Shown: positions 44,573 through 52,993 of the stretch, one piece after another | How positions within the stretch are numbered: position 1 is the stretch's first letter | Layout: each line of letters opens with the position of its first letter | Assembly (NCBI GenBank): GCA_965223085.1 | Contig: OZ244981.1 | Location: 1,488,001-1,552,000, forward strand | Length of the DNA stretch: 64,000 nt | Origin: CBDCVO01 sp965223085 | GTDB taxonomy: Bacteria; Pseudomonadota; Gammaproteobacteria; Ga0077536 | Direction of reading: 5' to 3' | Notes under the pieces: model-generated | What the model was told of the DNA's origin: nothing | Database searches by the model: none | The model's input: the letters and a program-made list of their open reading frames with translations, nothing else | Program-made: the position numbers and the translations under genes

Positions 44573-45226
44573 GTGACCGATAGCTCGACATCCGTCGATC
44601 GTGTTCTCGACGAGTTTCTGGAGCGCGTTCGCAGTGGGCGCTATGTACCGGGGCAGCGCTTGATTGCCGGTGATGTCGCGCGCGAATTGAGCTGCAGCCG
44701 CGCGCCGGTACGCGAAGCACTGCACGTCCTCGCCGGCGAAGGTGTTTTAGAAATGACGCCCAATCAAGGGGCGCGCATTCGTGAGTTGACGCCGCAAGAT
44801 CTCGTTCACGGTATGCTCCTGCTGAAAGCCGTGGGGGCGCTGGGCATCGAACACGCTGCGCCAAAAATGCACCTTGCGAGCAACGTGAAACGCATCAAGG
44901 CGCAGGCCAAAACCGTCTTTGCCGCCGCAGAGCGGCGGCAACCGTATCCCTGGTTTACTGGCTTGATCGAATTGCACAAAGAAATAAACGACATCAGTGG
45001 CAATCTGTATTTGAATCGACAGGTTTTTGGTCGCGCGCATCTGGTATTTTTCAACCGCGAACTGGCTGAACGTCTACCGGGTCGGCACTGGGATCGTTAC
45101 GTTCGCAACTACGAGATCATCATAGACGCCCTGTTGGCGGGCGAACCACGCAAAACCCGCTCTGCCTTCACTGGGCACATGTCTTGGGCGATCGATTTAT
45201 TGCGCAAAGAATATCTCAAAGAATAG
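44573..45226 (+). CDS. GntR-family transcriptional regulator (FadR/FCD-like)
   Basis: The 217-residue protein has an N-terminal winged helix-turn-helix (GDVARELSCSRAPVREALHVL) and an alpha-helical ligand-binding domain of the FCD type after residue 80, though the metal-binding histidines are not obvious. It is transcribed away from the MetE-like/SDR/HyuAB operon and probably regulates it in response to a pathway intermediate. Start is GTG at 44573. The 180 bases after it hold nothing recognisable. Confidence 0.85.
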   Translation: MTDSSTSVDRVLDEFLERVRSGRYVPGQRLIAGDVARELSCSRAPVREALHVLAGEGVLEMTPNQGARIRELTPQDLVHGMLLLKAVGALGIEHAAPKMHLASNVKRIKAQAKTVFAAAERRQPYPWFTGLIELHKEINDISGNLYLNRQVFGRAHLVFFNRELAERLPGRHWDRYVRNYEIIIDALLAGEPRKTRSAFTGHMSWAIDLLRKEYLKE

Positions 45227-45406
45227 CTTGCGCGAGATAATGGTTATGCACCGACCCTCGCGGCCACGGTAGGTAGGTAGATCACCGCCGACGGGGCGGC
45301 CACAGAGGGTCTCAGAATCCTCGCGCTACAGGATATGCTGCGGGCCGTCGTGTGGCAGAAGACGGCATCCCCCACGATGCCCTTAGCATCGGTGTTTGCC
45401 GCGGCG

Positions 45407-46015
45407 CTAGTTGCTATCGCTAACCATGTAGTCGACGGCGGCTTTGACGTCATCGTCGGAGAAATCAGAGCGCCCGCCTTTCGGCGGCATGAGCCCGGCT
45501 TTGCCCATGAAGCCGTTAATCGCGTGTTCGTAGAGTACGTCCACGCCTTGCGTGAGACGCTCGTTCCAAGTCGCGCTGTCGCCTAGCTTGGGTGCCCCCG
45601 CGACGCCGGTGGCATGACAAATAGTGCACCCCGAATCATAGATTTCCTTGCCTTTGCCTCCTGTTTCGGCAGCCGCAGTTGTGGTTTCAGGTTCAGGTGT
45701 GGGTGCCGGTGTAGGTGCGGGCAGAGGTACTGGCTCAGGCGCTCCCGGTTTGTGAGTCTCAGCGGGGGCGTGTGCTGCTGTGCTCGCGCTCGGTTCTGCA
45801 GTGCTTGCCGCGACCGTAATCGTGTCCCCGCTGACGTTTGCACGACCCACCGGGGCGATGCGCGCACCGATCGCCTCGGCGTTTTCTTGGGTTTTGCGAA
45901 AGTCCGCGTAGACCATTTTCGCAAGGATGAACACGATGACGCCGATCAGTGCGAGACCGATCAACACCAGGGAGAAGTTACGCACGAAAAGTGCATCTTG
46001 TTGTTTGTCGTCCAT
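45407..46015 (-). CDS. Cytochrome c5 family protein
   Basis: The 202-residue protein has an N-terminal membrane anchor (about residues 12-35), a long Pro/Ala/Glu/Thr-rich linker, and a C-terminal monoheme domain with CTICH and the axial-Met segment GLMPPKGG, typical of cytochrome c5. It would carry electrons at the periplasmic face of the inner membrane. ATG at 46015 gives MDDKQQDALFVRNF, preferred over the upstream start ten codons earlier. Confidence 0.88.
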   Translation of the reverse strand: MDDKQQDALFVRNFSLVLIGLALIGVIVFILAKMVYADFRKTQENAEAIGARIAPVGRANVSGDTITVAASTAEPSASTAAHAPAETHKPGAPEPVPLPAPTPAPTPEPETTTAAAETGGKGKEIYDSGCTICHATGVAGAPKLGDSATWNERLTQGVDVLYEHAINGFMGKAGLMPPKGGRSDFSDDDVKAAVDYMVSDSN

Positions 46016-46329
46016 ATAGCCTACCTTCGTGATTGGTTTCTGCAAAACAGCTGACGCCGCGCACTTGCAAGCTCATGATTCAGTGTCGACGCTGCGTGAC
46101 GGGTGCTCGAGCATCGCCATTATAGCGAGTGTCGGCCTCGACAATAAACTTTGGGTGCTCGCGCAGCGCGCCGTCCTGGTCATGGTGGTGCAAACCGACG
46201 CTATTTGTATACTACTCGCAATGCCCATTTGCCCCCATGTAAACTGATCATATTCTCCTGTTGCCCTCCCGGTGTAGCCGCCCGGAGTAAACTTCGGGTT
46301 CTTGCTGACTAAAACAGAAATTCTCCACT
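46016..46329. other. Divergent spacer between cytochrome c5 and cbbQ
   Basis: About 314 bases without a gene. TATACT at 46208-46213 could be a -10 element toward cbbQ, but no good -35 is seen at the right distance. No strong ribosome site is seen just before the cbbQ ATG. Nothing else recognised. Confidence 0.4.
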
Positions 46330-47142
46330 ATGAGCATGCAAACGATTCGCGCCGAAGAGAACATCATTAGCGAGGCGCCTTACTACGAGCCTGTCGCCGA
46401 TGAAGTAGACATCTTCGCTGCGGCTTACCACAATCAACTGCCGGTATTGCTGAAGGGCCCCACAGGCTGTGGTAAAACGCGTTTCATCCACTATATGGCT
46501 TGGCGTTTGCAACGACCGTTGATCACTGTCGCATGCCACGACGATCTGACGGCCTCCGACTTGGTGGGGCGCTATCTGGTCGTCGATGACGAAACGAAAT
46601 GGATCGACGGTCCGCTCGCACGCGCCGTGAATGCTGGTGCGATTTGTTATCTAGACGAGGTTGTGGAAGCACGCAAGGATACCTCAGTCGTTATTCATCC
46701 CTTATGTGATGATCGGCGGGTACTGCCGATCGAAAAACTCGGAGAATTGCGACTTGTACCGCCTGAGTTTTGCCTGGTGGTCTCCTATAACCCCGGATAT
46801 CAAAGTGTCTTGAAGGATCTCAAGCAAAGCACCCGCCAGCGTTTTGTTGCTTTTGAGTTCGACTACCCTGCGGCCGCCAAAGAGCAGGCAATCGTCGCAG
46901 CTGAGACCGGTGTCGACGCCACGGTAGCGCGACAACTGATTCGCTTAGGAGAAATGACGCGCAATTTGAAAGGCAGCGGTCTCGACGAAGGTGCAAGTAC
47001 GCGCTTACTCGTCAACGCCGGCAAACTCATGACCGACGGTGTTGCGCCGATCGCGGCCTGCGATCGAGCAATCGCAAGCGCCCTAAGCGACGACGCAGAG
47101 GTGCGACACACTATTCACGAGTTCGCAGCAGCAGTATTTTGA
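46330..47142 (+). CDS. cbbQ: CbbQ/NorQ-type AAA+ ATPase
   Basis: The 270-residue MoxR-type ATPase has Walker A GPTGCGKTR, Walker B ICYLDEVVEAR and the CbbQ segment VVSYNPGYQSVLKDLKQSTR. CbbQ hexamers with CbbO remodel inhibited RuBisCO. The closely related NorQ/NorD pair helps nitric oxide reductase assembly. The combination with a large VWA partner and a phosphoribulokinase elsewhere in the window favours CbbQ, but there is no RuBisCO or nor gene beside it. Confidence 0.85.
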   Translation: MSMQTIRAEENIISEAPYYEPVADEVDIFAAAYHNQLPVLLKGPTGCGKTRFIHYMAWRLQRPLITVACHDDLTASDLVGRYLVVDDETKWIDGPLARAVNAGAICYLDEVVEARKDTSVVIHPLCDDRRVLPIEKLGELRLVPPEFCLVVSYNPGYQSVLKDLKQSTRQRFVAFEFDYPAAAKEQAIVAAETGVDATVARQLIRLGEMTRNLKGSGLDEGASTRLLVNAGKLMTDGVAPIAACDRAIASALSDDAEVRHTIHEFAAAVF

Positions 47143-47154
47143 GATCGCCTTTTC

Positions 47155-49287
47155 ATGGACCCGGCGAAGCAAAATCTCTTCAATCGCATTCGTATTCAAA
47201 AAGACCTCGAGTCGATTAGCGGCGCGGCGCTGAGTCGCACACCGCAATTTGCGGAAGCGGTTATTGCGATCGCAGATCTCGCCGCAGACGACCAAGAATT
47301 TATCTATCATTGGGCGCGCGTTATATCGGTTTCGAATGACGAGTTGGCCGCGCATTTCATTAGCAAAGTGCCACAAGCATTCGCGCGCTTAAATCGCGGT
47401 GCCGTCGAAGAGTGGATAATTGTGGTTATGGACGCGTTTGATAAACGTGGTCTTGGCTTTGCGATCGAAGCAGTCGAGACAGTCGACGCGTTTGCGGAGC
47501 AATTCTTGGCAGGCCAAACCGATTGTCGCATCGATGAAGTACAAAGGTTCCTACAGCAATTCATTAAAGGTTTGGGCGGACGCGCGTTGCAGATCGCTCA
47601 CAGCGGCGAGAACTATACAGACACCGAGCATATCTATTTGCAGGAACGCCTCGAGGTCTATCCTGAGTCGGAGTTGAACGGGGTATTGTACAAAGCTTTG
47701 TGCGTTTTTTTATGGGCTCAAAACCGTTACGGCACCTGGCAATATCATGCCTTGGAAGAAGCGATCCATACTTTAGAAGCGGAGCGGGAGTGGCCCGTTT
47801 ACCAGCGTTTAGAAGCGCTGCGCCTGGAGGCTAAGATCGCCCTCGAGCTGCCGGGCATCGCGCGCGCAATGACCAGGCTCTGCGATGCCCTCGGCGGCGA
47901 GGATCCTTGCTGGGAGGTGTGGCGCAGGGGCGCCGCGGCCTTGCAGGATCCCGGCGCGACGGCACGGGACGCGCTGCATTTGGTGGTGAATTTTCGTGAC
48001 CTCGATCTACCACGCATGAAGCCCTATCACGCGAGCATGTACCCGGGGCGCGTTCGCGAAGTCATGTTCTCGCGCATTCCGGAGGAAAAAACCAAGCTGC
48101 AAAAGGCGTTGGGCGAATTGCGTGAGCAACTCGACTCAGGATCACAAGACGAAGAAAATATTGCTGCGCCAACGCCTGGCGAAAAACCGCCGAGCCAATT
48201 CGAATTACAGCACGATGGCGATCAAATTCAGTTGAGTTTTGGCGATCAAGTGATCCCAACCTCGGACCAATTACATGATCTATTAGAGTCGATATTGCAA
48301 GATTTAGGCGGTTTAGAAGACTCCTATCTAGAGCAAGAAGGTCCTTCGGCACCTTATCCCGAAAACCACAGTGGTCGCACCGAAAGTGATGCCGGCGACG
48401 ACGATGCCAATGATACTCCGACGTTTATGTATCCCGAATGGGACTATACGCGGCAACGTTTCCGCGAAGATTTTTGCACTTTGCGCGAACAAGACATCGA
48501 GGCCGACGATGAGGCGTTTGTGATTAAGACACGAGAGAAATATCGAGGTCTGTCGAAATCCATTCATCGCGCGTTCGAGGCGATCCTGACCGAAACGCGC
48601 AAACAAAGGCGTCAACAACACGGCGATGACGTCGATATCGATGCCCTGGTGGAAAGCCACGCCGACCGACGTAACGGACTCGAGCGGGACGAGCGCTTGT
48701 ATAGTCACCTTAGGCAAACGTCACGCAGTGTCGCGGTGATGTTTATGGTTGACATGAGCGGCTCGACAAAAGGCTGGGTCAACGATGCGGAACGGGAATC
48801 GCTCATACTGCTATGTGAAGCGTTGGAGACCTTAGGGGACGACTACGCGATTTACGGTTTTTCGGGTCGTACGCATAAACGCTGCGAAGTTTATCGAGTT
48901 AAACGTTTCACGGAGAAGTATGGCGCGGTGGTGCGCTGCCGGATCGCGGCCATGACGCCTAAAACTTATACGCGCATGGGAGCACCGATTCGCCATCTCG
49001 GCGCCCTGTTAGCAGAGGTGCCAGCTCGCAACCGCTTGCTGATCACGATCTCGGACGGCAAGCCCGAAGACTATGGTAGTTACCGGGGGCGCTACGGTGT
49101 GGAGGATACACGACACGCCCTATTAGAAATCAAACAAAACGGCATCAATGCATTTTGCATTACCATCGATAAAGAAGCGCGGAACTACTTGCCGCATATG
49201 TACGGCCCCGCTAATTTCGCCGTGATCGACGATGTGCAGAAACTGCCGCATAAAGTTGCGGATATCTATCGCCGTCTCACGACTTAG
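47155..49287 (+). CDS. cbbO: CbbO/NorD-type von Willebrand factor A protein
   Basis: The 710-residue protein has a long helical N-terminal region, an acidic middle (about residues 320-430), and a C-terminal VWA domain with the MIDAS motif DMSGST at residues 533-538 and a downstream TISDGKPEDYG segment. CbbO is the adaptor that links the CbbQ ring to RuBisCO, with the MIDAS binding a RuBisCO acidic residue. It starts 12 bases after cbbQ. NorD is the alternative name for the family. Confidence 0.85.
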   Translation: MDPAKQNLFNRIRIQKDLESISGAALSRTPQFAEAVIAIADLAADDQEFIYHWARVISVSNDELAAHFISKVPQAFARLNRGAVEEWIIVVMDAFDKRGLGFAIEAVETVDAFAEQFLAGQTDCRIDEVQRFLQQFIKGLGGRALQIAHSGENYTDTEHIYLQERLEVYPESELNGVLYKALCVFLWAQNRYGTWQYHALEEAIHTLEAEREWPVYQRLEALRLEAKIALELPGIARAMTRLCDALGGEDPCWEVWRRGAAALQDPGATARDALHLVVNFRDLDLPRMKPYHASMYPGRVREVMFSRIPEEKTKLQKALGELREQLDSGSQDEENIAAPTPGEKPPSQFELQHDGDQIQLSFGDQVIPTSDQLHDLLESILQDLGGLEDSYLEQEGPSAPYPENHSGRTESDAGDDDANDTPTFMYPEWDYTRQRFREDFCTLREQDIEADDEAFVIKTREKYRGLSKSIHRAFEAILTETRKQRRQQHGDDVDIDALVESHADRRNGLERDERLYSHLRQTSRSVAVMFMVDMSGSTKGWVNDAERESLILLCEALETLGDDYAIYGFSGRTHKRCEVYRVKRFTEKYGAVVRCRIAAMTPKTYTRMGAPIRHLGALLAEVPARNRLLITISDGKPEDYGSYRGRYGVEDTRHALLEIKQNGINAFCITIDKEARNYLPHMYGPANFAVIDDVQKLPHKVADIYRRLTT

Positions 49288-49437
49288 CGGTCTAGCGGCC
49301 GAGAGAGTCGTGGTGAGGTCAGCGTTGCGCTGGTGGCGGGCCGGGGCGCAGCTGATGAGCGTGTCCGTCAACACGATATCCGGGCTAAGTTTTATCACCC
49401 GGTATATTATTAACGCGCGTCGTCTGCCGTGCGTGCT

Positions 49438-49514
<77 letters not shown>

Positions 49515-49778
49515 AAACACAACACCCGGCGAGTCGTTTGCAAGGTGCTTGCTGGTTTTGCCCACACGAGCGCGCCGCAACCGCCACTGTCTCCCCAGAG
49601 TGACAGGTAGAGGCCCGTAACCGCCTTCGACGTCAACCGCTCTCGGAGAAAACCTCTTTATTATTCAAAAGGATATTTCCGAGCGCGCGCGGCTCTCCAC
49701 GCCCGCTCAGCTAGGCATGGAAATTGCCTAAATGATACAGATTACGGAACAACGCAAGAATGGACTTCACGCTAGGCA

Positions 49779-50174
49779 ATGAAACAACAACGCTTATCTG
49801 CCGCATCTATTAACGAACGGCGTAATTTCGAACGTCGCGACGTGCGTTGCAGCGCTTTGATGCGGCTCTCCGAAACGCTGACGTTTCGCGCCACGGTAGT
49901 GGATCTGACGGTCTCTGGCGCGCGCGTTATTTGCGATCCAAGTTTCGCTCTGTTGCTTGATCCGGACTCTGTCGCGTTTTTACCGTTTCATGCTTCACTG
50001 CAAATATCGATCGCGCTCGAAACACCCACAGGCACTACCCAAGTCACGAGTACCTGCATCTTGAAGCACTACGATTTGCAGCCCGACAACACCGCCCGCA
50101 TCGGGTTGGTGTTCAGCGACCTGGGGGCGCTAGGATCAACGCTGATAGAAGGTTTTCTCGCCACACTCGACTAG
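49779..50174 (+). CDS. PilZ-domain protein
   Basis: The 131-residue protein fits a single PilZ domain: an N-terminal arginine motif (NFERRDVRCSA) and the VVDLTVSGARV segment that completes the c-di-GMP site, followed by beta strands. PilZ proteins sense c-di-GMP and often act on type IV pili or motility. The motif is slightly divergent, so binding is not guaranteed. It overlaps the end of the convergent diguanylate cyclase gene by 4 bases, and a pilin cluster lies 2 kb away. Confidence 0.8.
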   Translation: MKQQRLSAASINERRNFERRDVRCSALMRLSETLTFRATVVDLTVSGARVICDPSFALLLDPDSVAFLPFHASLQISIALETPTGTTQVTSTCILKHYDLQPDNTARIGLVFSDLGALGSTLIEGFLATLD

Positions 50175-51502
50175 CGTTCTGCGCCTCTTGTGGCCACCGC
50201 CCCCGCACACGGGCCCAGCGATTTATCACCGAGTTGGTTACGGCCGCGTTGCTTGGCGCCGTATAGGGTGTGATCAGCACGCTCGAAGGCAGCCTCAACG
50301 CTATCGCCCGGTTCGAATTCCGCGATCCCGACAGAAACGGTAATCGGCACTTGTTCAGATTTTGACAGGAATCTCGACGTCGCGATCCGCGCGCGTAATT
50401 TCTCAGCGCTTTGCTCGGCGTCCTCGCGGCTCGTTTCCGGTAAGATTATTACAAACTCGTCGCCCCCGTAACGCGCCACATGATCACATTGGCGCGTGTT
50501 TTGCTGTAGCAAGGATGCCACGGAAGCTAAGACCTTATCCCCGGCAGCGTGGCCACATCTATCATTGACGTTTTTGAAATGGTCGACGTCGATGATTGCT
50601 AGAGACAGGGGTTTTTGGTAGCGTCGGTGACGGGCGAATTCACGCGCTAAAGCTTTACTATAACCGAGGCGGTTCAACACCCCGGTTAGGGGATCGACCA
50701 GACTTTGCGCCTGCTGCTCGGCGAGGGCCGTGCGCAGCTTTTCCGTTTCGCGTTCGAACGCCGCAAGTTTTTTTTCTACTTCGCTGAGTTCAGTGTTGGC
50801 GTTGGAATGTCGTGCCTGCGCTTGAGCTGCGAAGTCTTCGATACCAGATTCGACCAGCTGCAAGTTACTTGTTACTAAGGCTTTTAGCTCGTCAAGATCT
50901 GCTTCCTCACCGATAAGCGCGGTCAGGCTCGCAAGTTGTGAGCTTATGTGTTGGCTCAACAGAGAACTATCTTTGGCGGTATCGGCGTGCACGATGCCGG
51001 CATCCGCGAGAGAGGCTTTAAAGCTCTGCAAACGCTGCGTGATGTCAACAAGAAATGTTTTGAGTTCAAGGATTTCTTGGTTGAGATTTACATTGCGATC
51101 TTGCAATAGAGACACGAGTTTCTCGATGCAATCGACGAGCTCCTCCAGCGTGCATGCCGCGCTCGTCTGCTGCCACAGCTCGTTGACGTAGGCGTCACGA
51201 TCAGGTGTCACGGCAAGCGTCCCGATCATCCCAAGCAAGTGATCACGCGTCTGTACCGAGGCAACTGGTAAGTTAGCTCGTCGCGGTGGATCTAAGCGCA
51301 CGATGGCATCGACGAGCTCATCGACTATGTGTTGGATGTCGGCTGCTGTGCGACGTTCTTTGATGTGACGACTCAATTGCCTGAGGTGCTCGTCAACGGT
51401 TTCGTGTTGACCTTGAAAGGCGAGCGCGATTTTCAAAACGCCGCGCTGTAAACGCGTGATTACTGGCGTCGCAGAACGCTCGGAGTTCTCAGGGTTAGTC
51501 AT
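50171..51502 (-). CDS. GGDEF diguanylate cyclase
   Basis: The 443-residue protein has a helical, partly coiled-coil N-terminal region (to about residue 275) without membrane segments, then a GGDEF domain (VDPLTGVLNRLGY, DVDHFKNVNDRCGH, RYGGDEFV). The catalytic motif is intact, and an inhibitory RxxD site (RQCD) sits five residues before GGDEF, so it should make c-di-GMP with product feedback. ATG at 51502 (MTNPENSERS) is preferred over a frame that opens at 51670. Confidence 0.88.
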   Translation of the reverse strand: MTNPENSERSATPVITRLQRGVLKIALAFQGQHETVDEHLRQLSRHIKERRTAADIQHIVDELVDAIVRLDPPRRANLPVASVQTRDHLLGMIGTLAVTPDRDAYVNELWQQTSAACTLEELVDCIEKLVSLLQDRNVNLNQEILELKTFLVDITQRLQSFKASLADAGIVHADTAKDSSLLSQHISSQLASLTALIGEEADLDELKALVTSNLQLVESGIEDFAAQAQARHSNANTELSEVEKKLAAFERETEKLRTALAEQQAQSLVDPLTGVLNRLGYSKALAREFARHRRYQKPLSLAIIDVDHFKNVNDRCGHAAGDKVLASVASLLQQNTRQCDHVARYGGDEFVIILPETSREDAEQSAEKLRARIATSRFLSKSEQVPITVSVGIAEFEPGDSVEAAFERADHTLYGAKQRGRNQLGDKSLGPCAGAVATRGAER

Positions 51503-51958
51503 TGCAATACTATGCCGTGGGGCAGGTGAATTTGTCCCAATTCGCGCCGAGTGGTCGCGCGCAATCAATAAGATCCTAAGCCTACTTGATGTAACGACAG
51601 ATACTGTGTCGGCCTTTAGCCGCCAAATCGTCTCGCGCCCTACGTCTTTTGTCTCGATAAGTGGCGCCATACCACGTGTACAGGCGGTCGCGATGGCGAT
51701 ATCTCACCGCCGTTCCTCTGGAACGCTTCCTCAGGCTGCACTCGGTAAGAAACCCGCCTTGAATGGGCCCATCAAGTTTGTGTGATCACGGTCGACCACA
51801 AGAGCTGGAATTGCTCGTCACGATGGCGATAGTCGGCGCTGCGGCTTTAAATGGCGGGAGAACGAATCAGCGCGTGACTGGGATCACAATCTTCGCGACT
51901 GCGACTACGTTCATCACCAAATCACCACCGCTCGGCGGCACAAGCGCGCTTTTTTGCG
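51503..51958. other. Gene-free stretch upstream of the pilin cluster
   Basis: No convincing ORF with normal composition fills these 456 bases. Promoters for the minus-strand cyclase and for the plus-strand pilin operon must lie here. I could find no sigma-54 box (GG-N10-GC in TGGCAC/TTGC context). The next 27 bases form a hairpin around the fimT start, listed separately. Confidence 0.4.
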
Positions 51959-51985
51959 CATGAAAAACTAGAGTTTTTGTTCATG
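51959..51985 (+). promoter_or_regulatory. Hairpin enclosing the first pilin start codon
   Basis: CATGAA at 51959-51964 can pair with TTCATG at 51980-51985, which contains the start ATG (51983), with inner AAAC/GTTT pairing. No clear Shine-Dalgarno sequence is seen. A four-codon frame (ATG AAA AAC TAG) starts at 51960. The fold could lower initiation at this ATG. Confidence 0.3.
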
Positions 51986-52489
51986 AACAAGATCACGCAA
52001 CACGGCTTCACGATTCTCGAGCTGATGATGACCGTGACGGTCGCTGGCATATTGCTGGGCGTCGGTGTTCCAGCGTTGCAGGATTTCGTACGCGCGAACC
52101 GCTCTGTCACTGAAGTGAACAATTTGCTTAAAGGCATGAACCTCGCACGTTCGGAGGCGATTAACCGTGGTGTAGAGATCACTATAGCGCCTTCGTCGGG
52201 AGGCGATTGGACAGTTGGTTGGAGCGTTGGGATCGACGCCGACGACGATGGCACGTTTCCGGAGGCGGGCGAGACCGTACTGCGCCGCTTCCCGGCGGTC
52301 GATAGCCTCAGCTTCACCGCAGCACCGGCGCGCGTCGTGTTCAAGGCCACCGGCGAACTCGCGAATGTCGCCACCGCACAGAATTTCACGGTCGTACCCG
52401 CCCACTGTAATAACGTCCGTAATCGCCAACGTAACTTGGCGATCATGTTGGCCGGCTACGTCGACTTAACTAAATCGAACTGCCCTTAG
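51983..52489 (+). CDS. fimT: Type IV pilus minor pilin, FimT/GspH-like
   Basis: The 168-residue prepilin has a short leader with cleavage after Gly (HG|FTILELMMTVTVAGILL) and a hydrophobic helix. A C-terminal GspH-type beta domain follows with a Cys pair near the end. FimT/FimU-like proteins prime pilus assembly as part of the minor pilin tip complex. It is the first gene of the minor pilin operon. An in-frame TTG at 51977 would add only two residues. Confidence 0.85.
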   Translation: MNKITQHGFTILELMMTVTVAGILLGVGVPALQDFVRANRSVTEVNNLLKGMNLARSEAINRGVEITIAPSSGGDWTVGWSVGIDADDDGTFPEAGETVLRRFPAVDSLSFTAAPARVVFKATGELANVATAQNFTVVPAHCNNVRNRQRNLAIMLAGYVDLTKSNCP

Positions 52490-52508
52490 CCTAGGGTTTT
52501 CCATCTCC

Positions 52509-52979
52509 GTGCGAATGATTGTGACCATGCAACAAAAAACGACCACCCAAGAATCGGGTTTCACGATGATCGAGGTGCTCATCGCGTTATTAGTTTTAGC
52601 GCTTGGCATCTTGGGTCTCGCAGGGCTGCAAGCAACGAGTCTGCGCGGCGGGATGAGTGCGCAACAGGCTTCACAGGCAACCTTGATCGCCTACGACATG
52701 ATGGACCGCTTGCGCAGTAACCGCAGCGCGGCGATCAACGGTACATATAATTTGGCGATCTCCGACGCCGCGCCCGCCGGTGATGGCGTAGCGCCGCTGC
52801 CCGATGACGATGTTGCGAATTGGTTCAACTTCCAAATTGCACAACTACCGTCGGGTGACGGTGCGATCAACTGCTCTAACGCTGGCATCTGTACGGTGCG
52901 AGTCCAATGGGACGATTCGCGCGCTGACGACCGCGCAGGTGCAGCGCAACGGCAATTTGTCTTTACCAGCCAGATCTGA
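52509..52979 (+). CDS. pilV: Type IV pilus minor pilin PilV
   Basis: The prepilin motif SG|FTMIEVLIALLVLALGILGLAGLQ is typical of PilV, with a region near Asp/Arg (YDMMDRLRSN) and later cysteines in SNAGICTVRV. The 156-residue frame starts at GTG 52509. ATGs at 52515 or 52527 are alternatives, and there is no clear ribosome site to decide. PilV is part of the priming complex with PilW and PilX. Confidence 0.9.
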   Translation: MRMIVTMQQKTTTQESGFTMIEVLIALLVLALGILGLAGLQATSLRGGMSAQQASQATLIAYDMMDRLRSNRSAAINGTYNLAISDAAPAGDGVAPLPDDDVANWFNFQIAQLPSGDGAINCSNAGICTVRVQWDDSRADDRAGAAQRQFVFTSQI

Positions 52980-52993
52980 GGGAGGCAACGCTT

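Noticed and set aside
51503..51958. A sigma-54 promoter upstream of the pilin genes
   Set aside because: No GG and GC pair with 10-base spacing in the right context was found.
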